Below, piece after piece: positions 1 through 6,616 of a DNA stretch of 7,797 nt. The stretch's first letter is position 1, and each line of letters opens with the position of its first letter. The stretch comes from Lysobacterales bacterium (GTDB taxonomy: Bacteria; Pseudomonadota; Gammaproteobacteria; Xanthomonadales; SZUA-36), in contig DAOWGA010000281.1 of assembly GCA_030637665.1 (NCBI GenBank), positions 1 through 7,797 on the forward strand, read 5' to 3'. The notes under the pieces were generated by a model. That model saw only the letters and a program-made list of their open reading frames with translations. It was not told the origin of the DNA and searched no databases. The translations under genes and the position numbers were made by a program.

Positions 1-1680
1 CCTTTCGAATCAGACGGCAGGATTCTCCAGCCCAGTGAGTTTTTGCTCGGTTTCGGGCACAAAGCCCTGGTCGCGGTTTGCGGACTGATGCTGGTCGGCC
101 AGGGATTGATTCGCACCGGTGCGCTTGAACCGGTGGGCCGCTTGCTGGCCCGCTTGTGGCGCAAGGGCCCGGCTATTTCACTCTTGTTCACGATCCTGAT
201 TACAGCAACACTGAGCGCGTTCATCAACAACACACCCATCGTTGTCCTGATGCTGCCTATCCTGATTGGCGTGGCCGTGCGCACCGGAGGATCACCTTCC
301 GGTACGCTGATCCCCATGGGTTTCGCCAGCATTTTCGGTGGCATGTCGACAACCATCGGTACCTCGACGAATCTACTGGTGGTGAACGTGGCCGCAGACA
401 TGGGCATGGATGCATTCAGCATGTTCGATTTCATGGGTCCGGTCATCATTGCGGGAATCTTCGCCGTGATGTACCTGTGGCTGATCGCGCCCCGCATGAT
501 CCCGGACCGGCAACCCCCCATGAGCGGCGCGGTTTCCCGCCTTTATACCGCCCAGATCAGGCTGAACAAAGGCAGCCCCGTAGTTGGCAAGACACTGGCG
601 GATGCTCTGCTTCGGGCTGGTGAAAGCATGAAGGTAGAAACCATACAGCGTGGTCAGGGCGTGTTCATTAACCCGCTTCCCGACGTGGTTCTGAAAGAAG
701 GCGACCGGCTCACGACCAGTGATACCCAGAGTAATCTCAGGGAATTCGTACGAATACTGGGTGGAACGCTTTTCTCCGGTGAGCATGCCGTGGATGCGGC
801 CCACCCCCTGAGCCATGAAGGGCAGCAAATTGCTGAAGTCGTTATCACGCCTGCCTCACGACTCAATGGCGTTCGCATCGGTGATGCCAGATTGCGTTCC
901 CGTCACGGGCTGCGTTTGCTGGCTTTCAACCGTTTCGAGGGTTCGCAGGAGCGCAAGTCACCCGGCCTGGATGAGATGCAGTTGCGTTCGGGTGATGTGC
1001 TGCTGGTTCAGTCCACACCTGAAAATTTGCGTGAGCTCAAGGAAACGGCTGATTTTCTGGTGCTGGACGGCAGCATCCAGCTACCCACTACCAAGAAAGC
1101 CCCGATAGCGCTGGCGACCATACTGGGCGTAGTTGCACTGGCCGCTTTCGACGTGCTACCGATCGAAATCAGCGCGGTGCTGGGATTCCTGGTGCTGATC
1201 GTAAGCGGCTGCCTTAACTGGAAAGACGCGATGAACGCGCTCAGTTCGCAGGTCATACTGATCATCGTTTCGTCTCTTGCCATGGGCGCCGCCCTGCTCA
1301 AAACGGGGGGCGCCGATTACCTGGCGAAACTGTTTGTTTATATTACTTTCGGGGCGCCACCGTCCATCGTGCTGGGCGGCTTGATGTTGATGATGGGCAT
1401 CCTGACCAACGTCGTCTCCAATAACGCCGCAGCCGTGATCGGAACACCGATTGCCATCGGAATTGCCCAGAGGCTGGGCATGCCGCTGGAACCCTTTGTA
1501 CTGGCGGTTTTGTTTGGCGCCAACCTCAGTTTCGCCACGCCGATGGCTTACCAGACCAATCTCCTGCTGATGAATGCCGGCGGCTACAAATTCAGTGATT
1601 TCGTTCGTGTGGGTGTGCCTCTCTCCATCGGGCTATGGCTGATTCTGACCCTCGTCCTGGTATGGGCCTATGGCTTGTAG
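1..1680 (+). CDS. SLC13/DASS-family anion permease with two TrkA_C (RCK_C) domains, 5' partial
   Basis: An inner-membrane, probably sodium-coupled anion symporter. The family carries sulfate or dicarboxylates; the substrate here is not readable. The frame is open to base 1, and the residues before the first usable start (TTG at 43) already look like family sequence (SEFLLGFGH), so the true start lies upstream. Counting from the window edge, 559 residues are visible. The first asparagine motif, FINNTPIVV, is at about 74-82 and is followed by IGTSTNLL at about 119-126. Two TrkA_C-type domains (about 181-255 and 277-347) sit in the central cytosolic loop. The second helix bundle holds the repeat motif VVSNNAAAV at about 471-479 and YQTN at 517-520 before the last helix. 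The two motifs match the paired SNT-like sites of DASS transporters. The central RCK_C pair resembles proteins annotated as sulfate permease or SAC1-like. The stop codon lies inside a REP element. Family assignment is firm; substrate is unassigned. Confidence 0.93.
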   Translation, partial: PFESDGRILQPSEFLLGFGHKALVAVCGLMLVGQGLIRTGALEPVGRLLARLWRKGPAISLLFTILITATLSAFINNTPIVVLMLPILIGVAVRTGGSPSGTLIPMGFASIFGGMSTTIGTSTNLLVVNVAADMGMDAFSMFDFMGPVIIAGIFAVMYLWLIAPRMIPDRQPPMSGAVSRLYTAQIRLNKGSPVVGKTLADALLRAGESMKVETIQRGQGVFINPLPDVVLKEGDRLTTSDTQSNLREFVRILGGTLFSGEHAVDAAHPLSHEGQQIAEVVITPASRLNGVRIGDARLRSRHGLRLLAFNRFEGSQERKSPGLDEMQLRSGDVLLVQSTPENLRELKETADFLVLDGSIQLPTTKKAPIALATILGVVALAAFDVLPIEISAVLGFLVLIVSGCLNWKDAMNALSSQVILIIVSSLAMGAALLKTGGADYLAKLFVYITFGAPPSIVLGGLMLMMGILTNVVSNNAAAVIGTPIAIGIAQRLGMPLEPFVLAVLFGANLSFATPMAYQTNLLLMNAGGYKFSDFVRVGVPLSIGLWLILTLVLVWAYGL

Positions 1681-1699
1681 GAGGCCGCCATGCGGCCGA
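1677..1699 (+). repeat. REP unit, left copy
   Basis: GTAG tag at 1677-1680, then GAG-like sequence and the stem GGCCGC / GCGGCC around a CAT loop (about 1683-1697). The tag overlaps the last codon (TTG) and the TAG stop of the SLC13 permease, so insertion or decay here may have defined the present C-terminus. Confidence 0.8.
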
Positions 1700-1726
1700 C
1701 CGTTGGTTTTTGGCCCAGAATTTTTA

Positions 1727-1743
1727 TTCAGCCACATGGCGGG
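1727..1743 (-). repeat. Degenerate third REP-like copy
   Basis: Bases 1727-1742 (TTCAGCCACATGGCGG) match 1756-1771 (TTCGGCCGCATGGCGG) at 14 of 16 positions, both differences being A for G. It is in the same orientation as the right REP, lacks the terminal CTCCTAC part and has a weakened stem. It is either a decayed REP or a partial duplication within the element. Confidence 0.55.
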
Positions 1744-1756
1744 TAAATATCGTCTT

Positions 1757-1779
1757 TCGGCCGCATGGCGGCCTCCTAC
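1757..1779 (-). repeat. REP unit, right copy
   Basis: Exact reverse complement of the left unit; GTAG reads on the minus strand at 1779-1776. Perfect identity of the two arms suggests recent formation, or constraint on the paired structure. Confidence 0.8.
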
Positions 1780-1816
1780 AGGTAAATTCAGTTTCTTTAA
1801 TGAGAAATAAAAAAAT

Positions 1817-3553
1817 ATGAACACTGATTCCTCCCCATCCGCCGTCATCCGCCACGGACCCTATCCCGAACTGACCTGGGCCGCCATCCTGGTCGGTTAT
1901 TTCCTGGGCGCTATTATCGCGGTCAGCATTGGCTATGCCGCACTGATTCTCGGATTCTCGATCGAGGGATCTGAACTGGCGGCCATACTCGGTTTTGGTA
2001 TTTTGCGCGGCATCCTGCGCCGCAGCAGCATCATTGAAAACAACATCGTGCAAACTGTGGCGAGCGCAGTCAACGGCGCATCCGCCGGCATGATGTTCTC
2101 GGTTCCGGCCATTTTCATCCTGGGATACGGCACTGATTTCAACCCGGTGCTGCTGACTTTTGGCGCCATTGCCGGCGCATTCCTGGGCATCGGCTTCATC
2201 ATTCCGCTGCGCAAGCAAATGATCGATTACGAAAGGCTGACCTACCCCGGTGGGGTTGCCGTGGCCACGATCCTCAAGTCACCCGGTGCCGGAATTCACA
2301 AGGCCATGCTGCTGATCGGGGGAGCCCTGGCCAGCGGCGGCCTCCACGCAATCAGCCAGACCAGCGGTGTCGATAACTTTGACCTGGGCAGCCTGATCGG
2401 CATGCCGGGTTATATGAATGGCGTTTGGTATCTTTCACTGCTCACCATCGGTGTTGGTTATATAGCCGGCAAAGGAGGTGTGGCTTTTATCATCGGTGGT
2501 TATGTCTGTTACTGGATCCTGGCTCCGGCATTGTCCGGCCTCGAGTTGTTTCCACTCGACCCGGGCAGTGGTGAAATTACCAACGAGCCCGATGCGTTGC
2601 GCCTGCTGTTGTTTCGTCCGGTCGGAATAGGCATGCTCATCGGTGGCGCAGTAGCGGGTGTCGTCATGGCATTCCCGATGATCGTCAGCGCGGTGCGCAG
2701 CATGCAGAACGCGGCAAAATCCGGGGCCGCCATGTCGCAAGATGAAATGCCGATCAAGCTGCTATACGGCGCTATCGTCGGCGCCACGGTGCTGCTGGCC
2801 ACGATGGCGGTTCTCTCAACTGAAAAAATGGGCCTCGGGCGCGGCCTGGTAATGGCCCTGGTCGGAACGCTCTGGGTGTGGATTGCCGGCGTCATTCTCA
2901 GCGAGGCCATTGGCCGCACAAACTGGTCACCACTATCCGGCATGACCTTGATAGCCGTTACCATCCTGATTTTCATTTCGAGCGGTCTGGGTGAAACCAA
3001 GGCCGCCGTCGTTTCAGCCATTATGGTTGGCGCCGCCGCCTGCGTGGCAATGTCGCAGGCAACCGATCTGATGCTTGACCTCAAAACAGGTTACCTGGTC
3101 GGCGCCACACCCAGGAAGCAGCAACTTGGCCAGTTCATTGGTGCATGGCTGGGGCCGATCGTTGTCATGGCGTTGATTTTCGTTCTGCACGAAGCTTACG
3201 TGCTGGGCAGTGAAAAATTGCCGGCCCCGCAAGGGCAGGCCCTGGCCAGCATGGTAAACGGCATCATGGGCGGTGATGTCCCGGGCCAGAAGTACCTGGC
3301 TGGCGCTGGCCTGGGCGCTATGCTGAGCATTTTCCAGCCGGGCCTGGGAATCACGGTCGGGCTGGGCTTCTATCTGCCCTTCAATATCGTACTGACTTAC
3401 AGCATCGGCACCGTGTTGAGAGTCATCATGGATCACAAACTGGGACAAACGCATGCTGAAAACGTTGGCATCCCGGTGGCAGCGGGCTTTATCGTCGGTG
3501 AAGCTCTTGTTGGTGTGGGCTTTGCGATATCCATGATCCTGGGGGCAGTGTAA
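1817..3553 (+). CDS. OPT-family (oligopeptide / metal-chelate) transporter
   Basis: Polytopic inner-membrane secondary transporter of the OPT superfamily, whose members take up oligopeptides or metal chelates, usually with protons. It has 578 residues, within the range of the shorter bacterial OPT proteins. Family landmarks in order are PYPELTW (15-21), IIENNIVQTVASA (72-84) followed by the F-x-VPA helix (94-98), LRKQMIDYERLTYPGG (131-146), FRPVGIGMLIGG (266-277), WSPLSGMTL (370-378), DLKTGYLVGATPRKQQ (421-436), LPAPQ (468-472) and GLGFYLP (515-521). The whole length is hydrophobic with about 14-16 candidate helices. The ATG at 1817 is preceded only by a weak purine stretch (GAGAAA, 1802-1807). 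No convincing promoter is visible in the 36 bp after the REPIN, so expression may depend on upstream transcription or a weak promoter within the repeat. The stop overlaps the next start. Substrate (peptide or metal chelate) is not determinable from sequence. Confidence 0.95.
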   Translation: MNTDSSPSAVIRHGPYPELTWAAILVGYFLGAIIAVSIGYAALILGFSIEGSELAAILGFGILRGILRRSSIIENNIVQTVASAVNGASAGMMFSVPAIFILGYGTDFNPVLLTFGAIAGAFLGIGFIIPLRKQMIDYERLTYPGGVAVATILKSPGAGIHKAMLLIGGALASGGLHAISQTSGVDNFDLGSLIGMPGYMNGVWYLSLLTIGVGYIAGKGGVAFIIGGYVCYWILAPALSGLELFPLDPGSGEITNEPDALRLLLFRPVGIGMLIGGAVAGVVMAFPMIVSAVRSMQNAAKSGAAMSQDEMPIKLLYGAIVGATVLLATMAVLSTEKMGLGRGLVMALVGTLWVWIAGVILSEAIGRTNWSPLSGMTLIAVTILIFISSGLGETKAAVVSAIMVGAAACVAMSQATDLMLDLKTGYLVGATPRKQQLGQFIGAWLGPIVVMALIFVLHEAYVLGSEKLPAPQGQALASMVNGIMGGDVPGQKYLAGAGLGAMLSIFQPGLGITVGLGFYLPFNIVLTYSIGTVLRVIMDHKLGQTHAENVGIPVAAGFIVGEALVGVGFAISMILGAV

Positions 3554-4122
3554 TGATGAAGACAATTGCCATATTGCTGGTTTTCGGTTCGTTTCTCGCC
3601 GGCTCTTTTCTTGCGGTGCTCGATCCACGGGAAATCAACTGGTCATGGCTGGCCCCGGTGTTGCTGATCGGCGCCGTCGGGCTGTGGTTATCCCGCAAAG
3701 CTCATCACGAGGAGGCGCATGCCGGAAGCAAGCTTGCCGGTAATATCGACTTGCTGGGCAAGTGCCTGGACACGATCCTGGCCAAGCTGGAACTACTGTG
3801 CAAAAACAAAGAGGAGTTACCCACCTACGAGGCGCGTTTCGAAATCGACCGCCTGTTCCGCGATGACCTGAATAATTTCGCCGAGGCAAGAGAGAGCATG
3901 ATTCATGTTTTCGGCATGCAGAATTACGCCGACGTGATGAGCAATTTTGCCGCTGGTGAGCGCTACATCAATCGAGTGTGGTCAGCATCCACCGACGGAT
4001 ATGTGGACGAGGTCAACCTTTACCTGGAAAGGGCCCTGAACCAGTTTCGTGAGGCACACACGCACTTCCACGGCTTGAAGGCTGAACACTCGGAGGAATT
4101 GGTCGTTCACCAGGGCACTTGA
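3553..4122 (+). CDS. Small two-helix membrane protein translationally coupled to the OPT transporter, function unknown
   Basis: I do not recognise a named family. The 189-residue protein has two hydrophobic segments (about 4-23 and 32-47) joined by a short loop, DPREINW. A soluble, mostly helical domain (about 48-189) should face the cytosol by the positive-inside rule (SRKAHH after helix 2). That domain has HHEEAH at 51-56, cysteines at 71 and 83, and HTHFH at 169-173. These could bind metal, though this is only inference. The start overlaps the OPT stop as TAATG, and a GGGGG run at 3541-3545 could act as a weak ribosome site. An alternative ATG follows immediately at 3556. Coupling suggests it acts with the transporter as an accessory or regulatory subunit. 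Its last 16 bp overlap the convergent ATP-grasp gene. Confidence 0.85.
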   Translation: MMKTIAILLVFGSFLAGSFLAVLDPREINWSWLAPVLLIGAVGLWLSRKAHHEEAHAGSKLAGNIDLLGKCLDTILAKLELLCKNKEELPTYEARFEIDRLFRDDLNNFAEARESMIHVFGMQNYADVMSNFAAGERYINRVWSASTDGYVDEVNLYLERALNQFREAHTHFHGLKAEHSEELVVHQGT

Positions 4123-5081
4123 GTCAACAGGTCAGATTCCGGCACACCAAAAGCACGGCAGGACCATTCAACCCTCTGTTCAGGACTCGCGTCCAGGGAA
4201 TCGAGTTTGTCCACAGCATCCAGGCACTCACACAACCCACGGCGATTGGCGATCTGGATATTGAGTCCGGGTCTCGCATTGAGTTCCAGTATCAGCGGTC
4301 CATGGTCACGGTCCAGCACGATATCGACACCCAGGTAGCCCAGCTCCACTGCTTCGTAACAGCGCGCCGCCATGGACACTATCTGGCTCCAGTACGGAAT
4401 CTGAAAACCAACGATTTCAGATCCGGTATCCGGGTGCACGGAAACCGGATTATTACCTGAAACTCCCCCCACGGTTACACCGCTGCCCAGGTCAATACCG
4501 ACCCCGATCGCTCCCTGGTGAAGATTGGCCTTGCCATGGGACTGTCGGGTGGGCAGGCGAGTCATGGCCATCACAGGATAGCCACGGTAGACGATGACAC
4601 GGATATCAGGCACGCCATGATAAGTCAGGTTCGAAAAAGCAAGGTCAAAATGTACCAGGGATTCGATCATCGCGGAATCGGGTTGACCGCCCAGAGAATA
4701 CAAACCGCCAATTACATTGGTGATGTGGTGCTCCAGGTCAGCGTGCTGAACCATGTGGCCATCGGAGTCCACGAAGTAATCGGCTTTCCGGTCTTTGATC
4801 ACCAGGATGCCATCTCCACCACTGCCATGTGCCGGTTTAATAACGAACTCGTTGTTATCTTGCAACAATTCGTCGATTTGCGAAGCCTGGCGCATTGACC
4901 GGGCGACACTGATCAACCGGGGTACCGCCAGACCCTGCTCCTGCAGGCGTTGCTTGCAAATCACCTTGTCGTCCACCAGGGGATAGAACCGGCGGTGATT
5001 GAATTTCATGATGTACTCACCGTTGCGCCGGTTCAGCCCCAGCACACCCGAACGTTTCATTCGCATTATCCGGCCCAGCAC
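4107..5081 (-). CDS. RimK-related ATP-grasp ligase (alpha-L-glutamate ligase-like)
   Basis: Cytosolic ATP-grasp enzyme expected to form an amide bond through an acyl-phosphate, using ATP and Mg2+; the acceptor and the amino acid added are unknown. The 324 residues contain SGVLGLNRRN (11-20), YPLVDDK (33-39), the ATP-binding lysine in FVIKPAHGSGGDG (79-91, K82), IGGLYSLGGQPDSAMIE (124-140), GVPDIRVIVYRG (156-167), LPTRQSHGKANLHQGAIG (176-193), HPDTG (216-220), GVDIVLD (251-257) and LELNARPG (265-272). D253, E266 and N268 are the probable metal ligands. It matches the TIGR02291-type 'alpha-L-glutamate ligase-like' group rather than ribosomal-S6 RimK. The GTG start at 5081 is chosen because AGGGGAGG lies 6 nt upstream; in-frame ATGs at 5066 and 5060 are less well placed. 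It is the last gene of the three-gene operon, starting 2 nt after the membrane gene stops. Confidence 0.94.
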   Translation of the reverse strand: MLGRIMRMKRSGVLGLNRRNGEYIMKFNHRRFYPLVDDKVICKQRLQEQGLAVPRLISVARSMRQASQIDELLQDNNEFVIKPAHGSGGDGILVIKDRKADYFVDSDGHMVQHADLEHHITNVIGGLYSLGGQPDSAMIESLVHFDLAFSNLTYHGVPDIRVIVYRGYPVMAMTRLPTRQSHGKANLHQGAIGVGIDLGSGVTVGGVSGNNPVSVHPDTGSEIVGFQIPYWSQIVSMAARCYEAVELGYLGVDIVLDRDHGPLILELNARPGLNIQIANRRGLCECLDAVDKLDSLDASPEQRVEWSCRAFGVPESDLLTQVPW

Positions 5082-5083
5082 AG

Positions 5084-6616
5084 TCAGCCTCCCCTGCTGT
5101 CGGATAGTGAACTGAAGCGAACCAGCTCAGTGAGTCGGAACCCGGTGTAACGGCCCAGCGCGATGATAATGCCCAGCACCACAAGGTTGACCTCGGGGAA
5201 CACTGAAACCCAGTAGGCCAGTATGTCGATCGAAATCACGAGGTAGGCCAGCGCAGCCATAAACAGGCTACCCAGACCTTCACGAATCGAAGTGGCGGCG
5301 CCGCGTTCTTCCCACACCACGGACATACGTTCGATCACCATCGAAATAATGACCATGGGGAACAGGGAAACCGATAGTCCGGTTTCGATGCCAAGCTGGT
5401 AGCTGATCATGCTGATCGTCGTCATCAGTAAGACTACGATGGTGACGACCGCCGCCAGTCTGGGGACGAGGAGCAAGCGCAGGCGTTCCAGGTAGAATCG
5501 GAAAAAGAGACCCAATGAAACAATCAATATGAACAGCAGGATACCCTTCAGCAGTTCGGTTTCGCGAAATGCCAGGGCGATCAATACCGGCGCGAAAGTG
5601 CCAAAGGAGCTAAAACCAATGAAGTTCCTGAGGATAACAACAACCAGGATGCCGAAAGGTACCAACAGGAGAAGTTCGTAAACAGACTGGGTCTGCACCG
5701 GAAGTTGCAACACTGAGATCTTGCCGATTCGTGAATTCTCGATCTCCACTCTCCGTGTCGCCTGGTCCAGCGCACTCTCCAGCCTTCGCTTGATGGAAAT
5801 TTGCACATCCTGCAAGCTGGCGCCGCTCACTGTTGCCATTATTTCGTCGTCACGCCACCAGATCATGAAACCATCAGGGATGCCCTGATGACCGCTGCCG
5901 GGATCGAACAATAGCCAGTCGTCACCATCGTACACCGCCAGCATGGTGTGTACGGGCGCCCGCTGTACATCAGCCTGCAACATCACGCCATGGACCAGCA
6001 AACTTGGAATCTCCGCCCCCGCGAGCAAAGTCTTTGCCAGACGTGCTTTTTCAAGCGGCGTCTCCGTGTCAGATAAAAACAGGCTGGTGTTTTCATCGAC
6101 CGCAATACCGGTCAGTCTGGACAGGATGGCAGCGGTGAATGATTCGACATCGGCTGATTCTTCCCGGACCTCCTCAACGATATCCGCCAGCGCGCTGGCG
6201 TACGGTTCTTCGAGAATGGGTATCTGAGTCTGCCTGGGCGTTTTTGCGAAACGCCTGGTGCGTGTATCGGGCATGACTGTGGCACGGTAATACAGTGTCT
6301 TCGACTCGGACATATGCCGGATTGCCCAGTCAGCCTGGCGTCGAAACAAATCTTCTTCCACGGTCAGGCCAAAACCTCTGGAAATAAAATTCTCCTTACT
6401 GACGATATAGCCGCTGGACCGGCTCGGCAAAATCAGGCTTGCCCGGACCGGACCGGCCTCCGGCCGGATCTCCAGCCGCACCTGTATCGTCCACAGTTCA
6501 CTTGTCAGATCAGGCAGAGGCGGAAAGCCGAGCCAAAACACCTTGTAGGCAAAAATCAGCCCGCCCATTGCCAGCAACAACAGGGAAAGGACGATCCATT
6601 GGCGATTCTTGCTCAA
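5084..6616 (-). CDS. Inactive transglutaminase domain fused to multi-helix (7TM) membrane domain
   Basis: Inner-membrane protein of 510 residues. An N-terminal anchor helix (about 7-24) is followed by a periplasmic region (25-310) containing a transglutaminase-like fold. A C-terminal bundle of about seven helices follows (313-490), with the family blocks FGTFAPVLIALAFRETELL (338-356), VPRLAAVVTIV (384-394) and GLSVSLFPMVIISMVIERMS (413-432). By comparison with active transglutaminases, IP at 203-204 is the 'GIPAR' position, H223 and D238 (in LLFDP) fit the catalytic His and Asp, but the Cys position falls near P187. No cysteine is present anywhere, so peptidase or cross-linking chemistry is excluded. 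A binding role for a peptide or amino sugar polymer is likely. The start is TTG at 6616, overlapping the upstream stop as TTGA; an in-frame TGA six codons upstream leaves no ATG or GTG alternative that keeps the anchor helix. Confidence 0.93.
   Translation of the reverse strand: MSKNRQWIVLSLLLLAMGGLIFAYKVFWLGFPPLPDLTSELWTIQVRLEIRPEAGPVRASLILPSRSSGYIVSKENFISRGFGLTVEEDLFRRQADWAIRHMSESKTLYYRATVMPDTRTRRFAKTPRQTQIPILEEPYASALADIVEEVREESADVESFTAAILSRLTGIAVDENTSLFLSDTETPLEKARLAKTLLAGAEIPSLLVHGVMLQADVQRAPVHTMLAVYDGDDWLLFDPGSGHQGIPDGFMIWWRDDEIMATVSGASLQDVQISIKRRLESALDQATRRVEIENSRIGKISVLQLPVQTQSVYELLLLVPFGILVVVILRNFIGFSSFGTFAPVLIALAFRETELLKGILLFILIVSLGLFFRFYLERLRLLLVPRLAAVVTIVVLLMTTISMISYQLGIETGLSVSLFPMVIISMVIERMSVVWEERGAATSIREGLGSLFMAALAYLVISIDILAYWVSVFPEVNLVVLGIIIALGRYTGFRLTELVRFSSLSDSRGG
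5088..5095 (-). promoter_or_regulatory. Shine-Dalgarno of the ATP-grasp gene
   Basis: On the minus strand this reads AGGGGAGG, 6 nt before GTG at 5081. It lies within the last codons (Arg-Gly-Gly) of the membrane gene. It settles the GTG start against the later ATGs. Confidence 0.75.

Larger units (their letters stand above)
1676..1780. repeat. REPIN-like element: two REP hairpins in inverted orientation
   Basis: A perfect 24-bp inverted repeat has arms at 1676-1699 and 1757-1780, separated by 57 bp. Each arm begins with TGTAGGAG (outer end) and contains its own hairpin, GGCCGC-CAT-GCGGCC. The GTAG tag next to a short GC-rich palindrome is the hallmark of REP sequences mobilised by RAYT (REP-associated tyrosine) transposases, and two REPs facing each other form a REPIN or BIME. 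No transposase lies in the window, as expected for a non-autonomous copy. It fills most of the gap between the SLC13 and OPT genes and may stabilise the upstream mRNA 3' end or reduce read-through. No T-tract follows the right arm, so it is not a standard intrinsic terminator. Confidence 0.85.

Noticed and set aside
43..45. TTG as the true start of the SLC13 permease
   Set aside because: The frame is open to base 1 and the residues before it fit the family, and starting here would lose expected N-terminal helix sequence. The gene is truncated by the window.
373..828. 151-residue minus-strand open frame
   Set aside because: Antisense shadow of the SLC13 permease; no motif, hydrophobic pattern or start signal of its own.
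1676..1780. REPIN as an intrinsic terminator
   Set aside because: The paired arms could form a stem, but no run of T follows the right arm (GGTAAATTCAG), so only a weaker mRNA-end role is plausible.
2509..3084. 191-residue minus-strand open frame
   Set aside because: Shadow of the OPT reading frame with repetitive Ala/Thr/Pro/Ile composition and no recognisable family.
3014..3628. 204-residue open frame on the minus strand opposite the OPT gene
   Set aside because: It lies entirely under a strongly supported coding frame, its product is low-complexity and rich in His, Gln and Arg without domains, and no ribosome site is evident.
4107..5081. Ribosomal protein S6 modification enzyme RimK
   Set aside because: The motifs (SGVLGLNRRN, LPTRQSHGKANLHQGAIG) and the operon partners are those of the separate alpha-L-glutamate ligase-like group.
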